This document shows positions 8,236-17,562 of a stretch of 64,000 bases of DNA, piece after piece. The position numbers were made by a program, and so were the translations under genes. Origin of the DNA: Avimuribaculum sp964395975 (GTDB lineage Bacteria > Bacteroidota > Bacteroidia > Bacteroidales > Muribaculaceae). How positions within the stretch are numbered: position 1 is the stretch's first letter; every line of letters starts with the position of its first letter. The notes under the pieces are model-generated. The model worked only from the letters and a program-made list of their open reading frames with translations. It ran no database searches and was not told the DNA's origin. The stretch covers positions 1 through 64,000 of the forward strand of contig CAYNBZ010000003.1 of NCBI GenBank assembly GCA_964395975.1. Direction: 5' to 3'.

Positions 8236-10380
8236 TTAGTTGGTCATGCGTTTCAATACATTATAAGAGGGAAGTATCCCAAGTTCACCCGCTTTGCTCA
8301 AGTCTTCTATGCCTTTCGCCTTGTTGCCAAGTTGTAAATATACAAGTCCACGATTATAATACGCCTCGCCGAAGTCGGGTTTTATTTCAAGAGCCTGCGT
8401 ATAACAACTTATAGCCCCCGTCATATCTTGCATAACCATATACATATTTCCCTTGTTGAAAATAGCATATACATTCCGTGGCGACAATTCTATCACCTTG
8501 TCAAGATCTTCGACAATCTGTTGCATGGCTATGCTCGCCTTTCGTTCTGCAAGATTGGGCAACCCCTGTATATTGCCTTGTAATGCAGGACGTGACTGTC
8601 CCATTATCATGTTGTTTCCCTGTACCCGATGTTGGGAAGTGGCAGAAGCATGCAAATTATCCGACTCCTGCTCTTTATTTTCATCAATCAGCATCTGCAT
8701 ATACAGCGCATACGAACGTCCCATATAGGCAAGCGAGAAATTAGGACTTATCTCTATGGCCTTGGTAAAATCATTTATCGCACTTTCCGGATTTTTCACC
8801 ATCATAAAATCCATAGCTCTGGCAAAATGATCAATCGACCTTGCCGTCGATGTAGCCAACATTCCATTGTAATACTCTATCGACCTGAAATGCGACTCTA
8901 TTTGATCTTCATACAGATTAAATTGCGAATTGGTAAGCAACAATACAAATGGCAGCAATCGTAATGAATTAAGGTCGGTTACTTCTTTTACATAATATGT
9001 ACTTTCCACAACATCATTGCCACGGTCATAATATGACAGGAAAAACATAGGCTCCAAATCGATACGATAATTAAGATCTTGTATGCGTCCACGTGTGCGA
9101 TTCTCATATTTAGGCTTTATGTCGTTATCATTTTCTACGGTCAACAACGTATTAAACTTGTTCATGACCGCCGATGGACTTTCTACTTTTTCCGTCCTAG
9201 AATCTACACTTTCGCTATCAGTGTCATTCTGTTTGTATTCGGCCAGGCGTTCCCTGTTACGGCTCAACTCACGAGCTTTGTTATAATCTATTTCACCGCC
9301 TGTCATATCACCCATCTTACGCTTGCATTCACTTCGGGCAAACAATCCAGCATCAAAATCGGGAAATGCAGCAAGCACCGCATCAAAGTCAGTTATGGCA
9401 TCCTTGTACTGTCCCGTTTTTGAATAAAGCAAAGCTCGATTATACCGAGCGAGAAAATTATCGGGCTCGCTGCGCAAGACGTAACTGAAGTCATCTATGG
9501 CCTTATTATTGTCACCCACCTCAGTTCGCAACAAGCCTCGGTTAAAATGTGCAGCAATATTGGTTGGATCCAAACCAAGAGCATAGTCATAATCGGCCAT
9601 TGCCCCAAAGTAATCATCAAGATTGTATTTCATATATGCCCTATTAATGAAATATCCCGCATAGTGCGGTTCAAGCTTTATTGCCTCATCCATATCGGCA
9701 AGTGCTGCCGTAAAATCCTTGTTGTATTCCATATTAATTTCTGCACGCATCACATACGCACTCGGAATGGTTTTACTGATAGAAATACTTTTGTCAATGT
9801 CGGCAATAGCAGCAACCGTGTCATGCTGCAACAAGCGCAACTGGGCATGACCAAGATAAGCATTGGCATAGTTAGGATAAATCTTAAGTAGTTTGGAATA
9901 AGTAGAGTCGGCCTGTTCATACTGCTTTATTTCACATTCGCTCACAGCCTTATTCATTAGAAACACACGATGCTCGGGCATATGCTTCAAGCCCTCGTTA
10001 TAGTCGGCAATTGCACCTTCATAATCTTTCAGGGTCTGTCGGGCAATACCACGTACCTGATAAGCATCAACTATAAACGGGTTGCGTGCTATGGCAAGAG
10101 AGCAATCCTCTTCAGCACCTTTGTAATCTTCCAGTTCCAATTTGGCAATAGCCCTGTAAAAATAAGGATCCGCAAGATATGGCTTTGCCTTAATGACTTG
10201 GTTGAAATACTGAATCGACAAAATGTAATCTTCAAAGTAAAGAGCGTTGCGCCCGATGTTCATCACTTGGTCGGTATTGATTTGAGCTGCACTTTTAAAC
10301 ACCCCGGCAACAACAATCACAATGAACAATAACATAATGCGAAAATACGCAAGTGACCTTGAAGGTGTATTTATTTCCAT
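8236..10380 (-). CDS. Exported TPR-repeat protein
   Basis: The 714-residue protein has an N-terminal hydrophobic signal segment (RIMLLFIVIVVAGVF) ending near SAAQ, so it is probably periplasmic or surface-attached. Tetratricopeptide repeats fill about residues 40-380 (repeated A...D...A...P pattern, e.g. YFYRAIAKLELEDYKGAEED) and resume at about 510-700. A non-TPR acidic linker, rich in D/S/E, lies between the two blocks. TPR arrays mediate protein-protein contacts; the partner is unknown. It is monocistronic with its own upstream promoter. Confidence 0.85.
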   Translation of the reverse strand: MEINTPSRSLAYFRIMLLFIVIVVAGVFKSAAQINTDQVMNIGRNALYFEDYILSIQYFNQVIKAKPYLADPYFYRAIAKLELEDYKGAEEDCSLAIARNPFIVDAYQVRGIARQTLKDYEGAIADYNEGLKHMPEHRVFLMNKAVSECEIKQYEQADSTYSKLLKIYPNYANAYLGHAQLRLLQHDTVAAIADIDKSISISKTIPSAYVMRAEINMEYNKDFTAALADMDEAIKLEPHYAGYFINRAYMKYNLDDYFGAMADYDYALGLDPTNIAAHFNRGLLRTEVGDNNKAIDDFSYVLRSEPDNFLARYNRALLYSKTGQYKDAITDFDAVLAAFPDFDAGLFARSECKRKMGDMTGGEIDYNKARELSRNRERLAEYKQNDTDSESVDSRTEKVESPSAVMNKFNTLLTVENDNDIKPKYENRTRGRIQDLNYRIDLEPMFFLSYYDRGNDVVESTYYVKEVTDLNSLRLLPFVLLLTNSQFNLYEDQIESHFRSIEYYNGMLATSTARSIDHFARAMDFMMVKNPESAINDFTKAIEISPNFSLAYMGRSYALYMQMLIDENKEQESDNLHASATSQHRVQGNNMIMGQSRPALQGNIQGLPNLAERKASIAMQQIVEDLDKVIELSPRNVYAIFNKGNMYMVMQDMTGAISCYTQALEIKPDFGEAYYNRGLVYLQLGNKAKGIEDLSKAGELGILPSYNVLKRMTN

Positions 10381-10456
10381 ACTTTTCGTATAAGCGTTTG
10401 TTTGCTATGAAATGACCTATTTTCATAAATCCGTTAAGAAGCCTCCACGGCAACCG

Positions 10457-10487
10457 CAAAGATAATATTATTTATCCTAATGCCAAT
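10457..10487 (-). promoter_or_regulatory. Promoter of the TPR gene
   Basis: The minus strand carries TATCTTTG (complement of 10457-10464) with a near-consensus ATTG (complement of 10484-10487) 19 nt upstream. The leader would be about 70 nt. Confidence 0.5.
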
Positions 10488-10749
10488 CGGCACTATATGT
10501 TTTTTATATTTTTCAACCATAACCACAATGCTTCTCTGTCCTTTATCGTTATCCGTTCATTCCTTTTTGTTTATTTCACTCAAAAATGACCAAAACCGTA
10601 CCTGTTCTATAGATTTACACCACTCACAAGGCTGATGACTATCACATGACATGCCATATAAGTACTCTAAACCAAAATAAGTGAAAAATCAACTATATAT
10701 ACCTACTATTTATGATAATTCCTGTAATATCCACATTTCAGAAAATAAC

Positions 10750-10757
10750 TAACTTTG
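10750..10757 (+). promoter_or_regulatory. -7 box before the phospholipase A gene
   Basis: TAACTTTG followed by C lies 15 nt before ATG 10773, implying a very short leader. No TTTG sits at the ideal -33 distance. Confidence 0.5.
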
Positions 10758-10772
10758 CATAAAATTATTTGT

Positions 10773-11612
10773 ATGCCTAAAAAGATTATTTTAGCAACTG
10801 TTCTGTTTTTTTTCAATCTGACGGCTATTGCACAGATTGTCAGCAGTGATGTCGTAAGCAGTTTCAATGCTGACAGCATTAGGGCAGAATTCGACAATGG
10901 TCCATATTTCACATTATTCCGCGACAACTATTTTATTGCCGGTACATCAGTCGGCAGCAAACCTACGCGAACCAACTCAGATGTCAAATTCCAAATAAGC
11001 ATAGCCCAACGGCTCACAAAAAGCACGCTCCCATTCAACACATATCTGTTCCTCACCTATTCTCAAAAATGTATGTGGAACGTATTTGAAGAATCACTGC
11101 CGATGCGCGACCTTAATTTCAACCCCGGCATAGGAATTGCCAAACTTCTCATAGTAAAAGATAAATTAATTGGGAAAGCAATGCTTATGATAGAACACGA
11201 ATCGAACGGGCGTGATGGTGATGAATCACGCAGTTGGAACAAGATATCGTTGGCTGCAAACATCTATATCGACCCTCTATTTATGATACATGGCAAATAT
11301 TGGATACCAATCATAGATGGCGAAAACAACAAAGATATATTGAAATATTGTGGGTTATACCAAACTGGAATACAAGTGACTTCACGTGACCGCCGCTTGG
11401 GTATGGCAATAATAGCAATCAAACGGAAAGGGTGGAATTTCAACTTCAACCTCATAGTTGAACTCAATTACCGGCTCTTTAAAAAAGACAATCAGTATCT
11501 GTTTTTACAGTATTATAATGGATATGGTGAAAACCTCCTTGATTACAACCAATTTCATTCACGCTTGCGTGCCGGAATTGTCATAAAGCCAAATTTCTTC
11601 AGCGATTACTAA
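10773..11612 (+). CDS. pldA: Outer-membrane phospholipase A (OMPLA-like)
   Basis: The 279-residue protein has a signal peptide ending near AIAQ and alternating strands of a 12-stranded beta barrel. The catalytic segment EHESNGRDGDESRSWN carries His142, Ser144 and Asn156, which corresponds to the Ser-His-Asn triad of E. coli OMPLA. It ends in an aromatic strand typical of outer-membrane proteins. The family hydrolyses phospholipids displaced into the outer leaflet, works as a dimer and needs calcium. ATG 10773 was chosen because the upstream TTG in frame lies in the -7 box. It stands alone and is convergent with rdgB. Confidence 0.88.
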   Translation: MPKKIILATVLFFFNLTAIAQIVSSDVVSSFNADSIRAEFDNGPYFTLFRDNYFIAGTSVGSKPTRTNSDVKFQISIAQRLTKSTLPFNTYLFLTYSQKCMWNVFEESLPMRDLNFNPGIGIAKLLIVKDKLIGKAMLMIEHESNGRDGDESRSWNKISLAANIYIDPLFMIHGKYWIPIIDGENNKDILKYCGLYQTGIQVTSRDRRLGMAIIAIKRKGWNFNFNLIVELNYRLFKKDNQYLFLQYYNGYGENLLDYNQFHSRLRAGIVIKPNFFSDY

Positions 11613-11897
11613 CGCATGATTATATATCCCGACAACATTATCTTCTTGTTACCACAACTCAACTTTAGGCTCTATTATACGCATGACTGATTCTCCTTTC
11701 TTTTTATTAGGCATATTAGATTTGAAGATTACAAAGTGTTCTCATCTTAATATGAGGGCCTTTCAATTATGCTCACGTCCGGAAATTTGGAAAGGCAACC
11801 GTAATATCACCCAAAAGAAACACTGCAAACTTTGCATTGCCAGCAATGAAACTATACCTACGTTCATAGCCGCCAACCAAGAGCGACAACAATAAAT

Positions 11898-12476
11898 TTA
11901 CCGTCCATGTAAATATTCAACCAATTTTTGCACGGCACGACCACGGTGGCTGATGCCGTTTTTTTGTTCATGGGTCATTTCGGCAAACGACATTCCACAA
12001 CTTTCAGGCTCGAAAATACTGTCATAGCCAAATCCATCGTTACCACGCCTCTGTTCCAATATTGCACCACGCACTTCTCCTTCAAACGTTTTAATTTCAT
12101 TGCCTATACATAATGCTATGACTGTAACAAATCGCGCCCGACGGTCGGCAATACCATCCATAAGCCGTAATACTTTGTCTATATTACGTTCGCTGTCACA
12201 ATCATCTCCTGCAAAACGAGCCGAATACACCCCCGGTGCCCCATCAAGAGCATCTATCATTAGTCCTGTGTCATCGGCAAAGCAATCATACCCATACTTT
12301 TCTTTCACATACATTGCTTTTATAAGAGCATTACCCTTTATGGTATCGGCATTCTCTTCAATGTCATCATGACACCCTATATCGACAAGCCCCAACACTT
12401 CGAATCCTTTTTCCGACAACATTTCCTGCAACTCTCGCAGCTTGTTCCTGTTATTCGTGGCAAAGACTATTTTCAT
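11898..12476 (-). CDS. rdgB: Non-canonical purine NTP pyrophosphatase (RdgB/HAM1)
   Basis: This cytosolic house-cleaning enzyme hydrolyses dITP, ITP and XTP to monophosphates. The 192-residue sequence starts MKIVFATNNRNKLRELQ, where the TNNxxK motif binds nucleotide. It contains ADDTGLMIDAL (catalytic acidic cluster), APGVYSARFAG and the C-terminal FGYDSIFEPE and SHRGRAVQKL blocks. A further ATG four codons upstream (12488) is possible but extends beyond the family N-terminus. The 18 nt between the upstream beta-barrel gene's stop and ATG 12476 suggest cotranscription. Confidence 0.95.
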   Translation of the reverse strand: MKIVFATNNRNKLRELQEMLSEKGFEVLGLVDIGCHDDIEENADTIKGNALIKAMYVKEKYGYDCFADDTGLMIDALDGAPGVYSARFAGDDCDSERNIDKVLRLMDGIADRRARFVTVIALCIGNEIKTFEGEVRGAILEQRRGNDGFGYDSIFEPESCGMSFAEMTHEQKNGISHRGRAVQKLVEYLHGR

Positions 12477-12494
12477 ATAAACACACAATGTCTT

Positions 12495-14114
12495 TCAAAA
12501 GCGGAAACCAAGTGTCCACACTATTTGGTTATCATAATTATTGACGCGCGCCGTCGGAGCCATGAGGCTGGTGCCATCGCTATAAATGGTTGGAGAAAAA
12601 GCATGGTAATCACTCTGCCGGTCGCGATGAACAAATGCAAAGTCGGTATAAAATTGCTTGAACCTATATCCGAGACCAAACGTTATGTGCAGTATATTGT
12701 TTTCTGTTTCATAACTTGCCGGCAAGAGCGTTGTATAAACATTTTCCTTATTGTCACGAACGCTCTGCGTAGATGCCGAAGTTTGATAGGAATATCCTGC
12801 ACGAATACTGAAATTATTGGTCAATCTATATTCGGCACCTATCTTAAATATATGTGAAGCGTGATAATAATTTTTAACATCACTATTCACATCAGCATAG
12901 CTGTAACCATACTCATCTTCAGCTTCCATCGTCTGATAACCTACATACTCATAATCGAAACTCAATATTCCCTTATTACCCAATACAGTAGCAGCACTTG
13001 CCACAAATCTCCACGGAGTGCGCAAATGGTAATTAAACTTGGCAATATACCCGTCATTCACATAAGCAAATCCACTATTTACATAGCCATCCGCGCTATA
13101 ATAATATTCTGTATCAGCAAAATATTCGTTTGTCAACGAATAATATGTGGGCGTATGAAAAGCAAAGCCAAGCCTTAATTCGTTGATAGGCTTTATTATC
13201 ACACCAAGTTTGAAATTTACTCCCGTACCCGTTGTACGACTGTAATTATGGACATTATAATCGGCATTCCCTACCCTTATCTCTTCAGCCCCGTTCAAAT
13301 CATCGGGATACACAGCGACGTATGCATCCTGCAAATTCTCACCGTAATACGTGTCTATATTATGCTCAATGGAACTGATTCCCAAGCTCATACCCCAATA
13401 CACCACATTCGATACGTTACCACCGAAGTTAAACGTAAATTCATCGATTCCCCCCGACTCTATAGTTTCAAATGATGCCGAACCACTTGTACCATCACCC
13501 AATAAGCCTTGAAAATCATCATCACCTGATACGGTATTCGTAATGTAGGAATTATAAGCAAGAATCTCCATCCAACTGGCAGTGCCATCCAAATACGGAT
13601 TAAAATTGTTATCAAACATCATGTCGCCTACGGTTGCATAACTATCATATGAAATGCCGGCAATATAATTTGATAATGAATTGTTGAGTGCAGCTACCGA
13701 GCCACGATAATGGCGATTGAACGATGCCGCACGGTTATAGGTAAAGCCCCAGTTAATGTTTGGCATTATTTCGGAATCCAACCGCATAGTTCCAACATAA
13801 CCGGCATTGTTACAATAGAATTTAAAACGATTGGTCGTTACGCTCGACGAGTTGTTTTCGACCGTAGTTGAACCTATGTTGAAATCCATGGTCAAACTGA
13901 CATCCGAACTACGATAAACGCCAATTCCCCCAGGATTAAGATTGATTGCAGAAAGGTCGCCACCCAATGCACCAAAAGCACCTGCCATAGACATATAACG
14001 AGCAGTGCCTTTCATTTCACGTTGTGAAAATTGATATAGGTCAAAAGCCGATTGCGCCATCACCAACGATGCCATTGGCAACAATAGCATTGCTGATATA
14101 ATGTATTTTTTCAT
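12495..14114 (-). CDS. OmpP1/FadL-like outer-membrane protein
   Basis: The 539-residue protein has a signal peptide (MKKYIISAMLLLPMASLVMAQ) and a long run of amphipathic beta strands ending in an aromatic strand (IVWTLGFRF). The N-terminal block after the signal (GTARYMSMAGAFGALGGDLSAI, then NPGGIGVYR) is the conserved plug region of the OmpP1/FadL-like family in Bacteroidetes. FadL itself imports hydrophobic compounds; the substrate here is unknown. It lies just upstream of rdgB and probably shares its transcript. Confidence 0.85.
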   Translation of the reverse strand: MKKYIISAMLLLPMASLVMAQSAFDLYQFSQREMKGTARYMSMAGAFGALGGDLSAINLNPGGIGVYRSSDVSLTMDFNIGSTTVENNSSSVTTNRFKFYCNNAGYVGTMRLDSEIMPNINWGFTYNRAASFNRHYRGSVAALNNSLSNYIAGISYDSYATVGDMMFDNNFNPYLDGTASWMEILAYNSYITNTVSGDDDFQGLLGDGTSGSASFETIESGGIDEFTFNFGGNVSNVVYWGMSLGISSIEHNIDTYYGENLQDAYVAVYPDDLNGAEEIRVGNADYNVHNYSRTTGTGVNFKLGVIIKPINELRLGFAFHTPTYYSLTNEYFADTEYYYSADGYVNSGFAYVNDGYIAKFNYHLRTPWRFVASAATVLGNKGILSFDYEYVGYQTMEAEDEYGYSYADVNSDVKNYYHASHIFKIGAEYRLTNNFSIRAGYSYQTSASTQSVRDNKENVYTTLLPASYETENNILHITFGLGYRFKQFYTDFAFVHRDRQSDYHAFSPTIYSDGTSLMAPTARVNNYDNQIVWTLGFRF

Positions 14115-14153
14115 AATTTGTGACTTTTCTGATAATTGATATTTTTAAATGAC

Positions 14154-14179
14154 TGTGCCGCCCAATTAAAGACGGCACA
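14154..14179 (-). terminator. Hairpin downstream of the aromatic-rich secreted protein gene
   Basis: TGTGCCG (14154-14160) pairs with CGGCACA (14173-14179) over a 12-nt loop. On the minus strand it is followed by GTCATTTAAAAAT, a weak T tract. Confidence 0.45.
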
Positions 14180-14226
14180 AGCCTTATACGGTTGATATAC
14201 AATCACTGTTGTTCTCAAGCATTCCA

Positions 14227-15609
14227 CTATCTGCGACCTCCACCGCTTCGACCGCCCCCACCGTCGCCGCGTGTACCGCTACTGCTGCGCATTGTTCCAC
14301 TACTGCGCGAAGAAGAACGATAACTGCTATTTCCACTTTTATTATAATTTGTGGCACTACGCGTCGTTGCCGAGCGGTAGCGACTCGTAGCATTGGAAGT
14401 CGATGTGCTATTGCCGGAACGATAATATGATGTGCCACGACTTGTCGTACGGTATCCGCTCTGGCTGGTTCCTAATGAGGTTGCCGACCGATTTGCAGTT
14501 GAACGTCTATTCAATTGATTACTCCGCTTTTCGGTCGTAGTCGTATTTTTCACTGACGTTGTTTGTTTGCGTGAGGTTGTAGTACGGTTAATTCGATTAC
14601 TGCTATTGTTTGCCGCATTTAATCGATTGGCAGAACTTGTTGCAACACGATTATCGGTTGAGGAATTACTTGAAGTGGCTGCACTCATGCGATTTACACG
14701 TGCCTTGTAACGATTTATTGCTTCACTATTGCTCGAGATCCTGCCATTAGTCGCAACTCCTTGTTGCTGACGTTGTGTATTTGTAGCCATACTACTGTTT
14801 GAAACCGCCTTCCGGGCAGTTCCGGAACCGGCACCTGTTGTTGCCAACCGGCGGTTGTTAACCGATGTTGCCCGCATCCCATTGGCAGACATGCCCCTAC
14901 GCCCCGCATCGGCATACAACTGACGACCTCCGCGAGTATAATTCATTGGCTGAACCGGATGCCACCAGTCATGATAATGGTGGTGATGTGCATAATGGTA
15001 TCCCCAACCCCATCCCCAATACGGGCGATACCATGATGTATAATACCAATACGGATAATAATACCATGGATCGTAGTACCAAGGATCATACCACGGGTCG
15101 TACCAACTTAAACCTACTCCCCATCCCCACAATGCAGTACCCCAAAGACCGACATAAGTTGTAGCAGGAGTACCAACAATAATATTAACGTCGGGACGAG
15201 TGTACACATACAGATTCACAGCATCTTCATCTTCGCAATCGGCAATCACGTCGGCATTGTGGAAACGTCGTATGCGTTCGGTGTACTGAAATGAATCGCT
15301 GTCAACAAGCGTCGTATCGACATACACAGTGTCGCAGTCATCATACTCTTGCATTACATAACTGCCACGCCTGTTATACTCATCCACATCCCTCATATCG
15401 ATAATGGTGCTATGCCATCCATCCGACTCTTGATCGTCAAGATCATAATCTACAACGTTTGCCGATGCCGTCTCTGTGGATTCCTTTTCGTTTTCTGCAG
15501 TTCCTTTCGAACTGTTATAATAAATATCATCGTAATCATAGTCCTGCGCTGCAGCTCCAAACACTGCAACAAAGAACAATGCCAATATTTGCAATAACCG
15601 TAGTTTCAT
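14227..15609 (-). CDS. Secreted low-complexity protein, aromatic core and Ser/Thr/Asn/Arg-rich tail
   Basis: I do not recognise a family for this 460-residue protein. It has a signal peptide ending GAAAQ and then an acidic Asp/Glu/Tyr-rich region (about 22-150). A tract near 165-235 is extraordinarily rich in Trp, Tyr and His, with repeated DPWY units and an AHHHHYHDWWHP segment. The final 200 residues are a basic Ser/Thr/Asn/Arg-rich stretch ending in Gly-Arg repeats. Such composition suggests a disordered or wall/surface-interacting protein. It is transcribed alone with a candidate terminator downstream. Confidence 0.75.
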   Translation of the reverse strand: MKLRLLQILALFFVAVFGAAAQDYDYDDIYYNSSKGTAENEKESTETASANVVDYDLDDQESDGWHSTIIDMRDVDEYNRRGSYVMQEYDDCDTVYVDTTLVDSDSFQYTERIRRFHNADVIADCEDEDAVNLYVYTRPDVNIIVGTPATTYVGLWGTALWGWGVGLSWYDPWYDPWYYDPWYYYPYWYYTSWYRPYWGWGWGYHYAHHHHYHDWWHPVQPMNYTRGGRQLYADAGRRGMSANGMRATSVNNRRLATTGAGSGTARKAVSNSSMATNTQRQQQGVATNGRISSNSEAINRYKARVNRMSAATSSNSSTDNRVATSSANRLNAANNSSNRINRTTTSRKQTTSVKNTTTTEKRSNQLNRRSTANRSATSLGTSQSGYRTTSRGTSYYRSGNSTSTSNATSRYRSATTRSATNYNKSGNSSYRSSSRSSGTMRSSSGTRGDGGGGRSGGGRR

Positions 15610-15831
15610 GACTTTAATTCTCTTTAGTTAGTTTATTTTTTAGATGCACTTTCTCATCGTAAGTTTAATTTCCGATTATAAAAGTATATATTTATTTTGT
15701 AAAAACAACATTACGTGCTATTTTTGTAGCAAAATTTGGCATATCTTAACAAGTATGATGCATGAGTAAGTAATAGTAAAGTGCATACAAGTGCATAATA
15801 GTATGGAATCTTTTTTTCAATAAAACTTTTT

Positions 15832-17544
15832 ATGACAAAAACAACAGTACGTATTTTATCAGGTACGATGATAGCGTCATTGTGCCTGACTGCCTGCGAT
15901 GGGGATTACGACTTGTCGAAAGACATCAATTCCGACATCAAGATAGGGCAAAACTTCAGAATTCCGGTGGGTCGTACCGACACCATCTATCTTGAACGAA
16001 TCATTGAAGAGTCTGAAACCGTCATCGATAACAACGGAGTTTATGAAGTAACATCAACCGGTTCTGCTTCATCATCGGTAGGTCCGTTGGAAAGTGTCAC
16101 AATCAATAATTTTGCTCCTACGTTCTCAACCGTTGATATTTCCATTCCTGAATCGGGAACATTTCCCTCCGGCTCAGTGATAAGTGTCGATCCGATAAGA
16201 ACAACCGGTACATACGACATTGACGAAGAACTCCCCGAGGAAGTGGAAGAATTGTATGGAGTTAAATTTCCCGACAGTGAACCTGTGACCACCTTCCTTG
16301 AAATCAACATCCCTAACTATCCCAATGGCGTTGAAACTGTGACATTTCACAACCTCACCATGACATTCCCCGACTTTGCACGTTTGGACAATGGGACCAA
16401 CCTATTTATCATTGATGAAGTACAACTCAATTCTGAATCGCGCACAATGAGATATAATGTCGAAATAGCATACCTGCTTATTGACGAAAATGAGCAAAAC
16501 AATTATATCAAAGATGTAAACGAACGCAAACATTTGATTGTATCCGATGATTTAATTATAACAGCCGAAACATCATTAACACTAAGTGGCGAGGTAACAT
16601 CGCAGAACTTCGAAGTCGAATTTGAATATTACGTTACGGACGATGTAGAAGTCGAGGCGATATCCGGATTTTTTAATACAACCGCCAACATCAGCACCAA
16701 CATAACACTCAACGACATTCCCGACTTCTTGACAACAGGCAGCACTTCATTCTCTCCGGAAGAAGTGTATATGTATATCGACCTGTTTAATCCGGTCAAT
16801 ACATTCGGAGCCTTCAATCTCGACATGACTTCTGTTAAGGACAATCTATACAGCTCAGTATCAACACATATCGATGAGATTCAACCTGACATGACAAACA
16901 ACATACTCTTGTGCAATTTCAATGCAGATATCGATGGATACACAACCATCGAGAATCCCGACTTTGTCAATTTATTCCAATTCGTACCCGACAACATTGT
17001 CATCGAATCAGATGATCTGACATTAACTAGTCGTGACCACGAAACACATATGATAAATTTGAATGAAGAATATGCCGTACAAGCCGATTACCAAGTCGTT
17101 ATACCTTTCAGATTCAGTAGCCTGTACATTGAATACACCGACTCTATCGACAATTTGCTTTCCGACCTTGAAGATGTGACCGACAAGACCGACTGCCTGA
17201 TAGTGACAGGTACCGGAATTACCAATATCCCCGTCAATATGGAAGCAAGTGTCCGCCTCTTCGACTACTCGGGTAACGAAGAGCTTACCGACAGCATAGA
17301 CATCAATCTCGACAACTTCCGATTCGTGGCATCAACTAATGACGAAGAAACGGCTAACGATCTTGAAATATCGCTCACAGAACGTGTTGGCTCAAATGCA
17401 CTTGAACGTCTTGACAAAATCATTTACACTATTACTTCGGTCAATGAAGAAGGAAGTAGTAATGTAGTTTTGCGCCCAAAACAATACTTGCTGATAAAAG
17501 ACATATTTGTCGAAATTCCCGATGGCATAAAAATATCGCTATAA
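15832..17544 (+). CDS. Lipoprotein of unknown function, all-beta
   Basis: The 570-residue protein carries a lipoprotein signal with lipobox LTAC (Cys at about residue 22) followed by DGDYDLSKDINSD, typical of Bacteroidales exported lipoproteins. The rest is rich in beta-forming and acidic residues with repeated Thr/Ile strand patterns and no catalytic motif that I recognise. It is followed 18 nt later by a DUF5723-type outer-membrane protein on the same strand, so the two are probably an envelope pair. Confidence 0.8.
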   Translation: MTKTTVRILSGTMIASLCLTACDGDYDLSKDINSDIKIGQNFRIPVGRTDTIYLERIIEESETVIDNNGVYEVTSTGSASSSVGPLESVTINNFAPTFSTVDISIPESGTFPSGSVISVDPIRTTGTYDIDEELPEEVEELYGVKFPDSEPVTTFLEINIPNYPNGVETVTFHNLTMTFPDFARLDNGTNLFIIDEVQLNSESRTMRYNVEIAYLLIDENEQNNYIKDVNERKHLIVSDDLIITAETSLTLSGEVTSQNFEVEFEYYVTDDVEVEAISGFFNTTANISTNITLNDIPDFLTTGSTSFSPEEVYMYIDLFNPVNTFGAFNLDMTSVKDNLYSSVSTHIDEIQPDMTNNILLCNFNADIDGYTTIENPDFVNLFQFVPDNIVIESDDLTLTSRDHETHMINLNEEYAVQADYQVVIPFRFSSLYIEYTDSIDNLLSDLEDVTDKTDCLIVTGTGITNIPVNMEASVRLFDYSGNEELTDSIDINLDNFRFVASTNDEETANDLEISLTERVGSNALERLDKIIYTITSVNEEGSSNVVLRPKQYLLIKDIFVEIPDGIKISL

Positions 17545-17562
17545 CCCACAAACAATAGAATC

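Larger units (their letters stand above)
10381..10772. other. Intergenic region between divergent TPR and pldA genes
   Basis: These 392 AT-rich bases separate two divergent genes. They hold a minus-strand -7 box for the TPR gene at 10457-10464 and a plus-strand -7 box for the phospholipase gene at 10750-10757. I see no further gene, repeat or strong hairpin. Confidence 0.6.

Noticed and set aside
11683..11895. 70-codon plus-strand ORF after the phospholipase gene
   Set aside because: No recognisable domain, cysteine- and lysine-biased random composition, and no promoter or start support.
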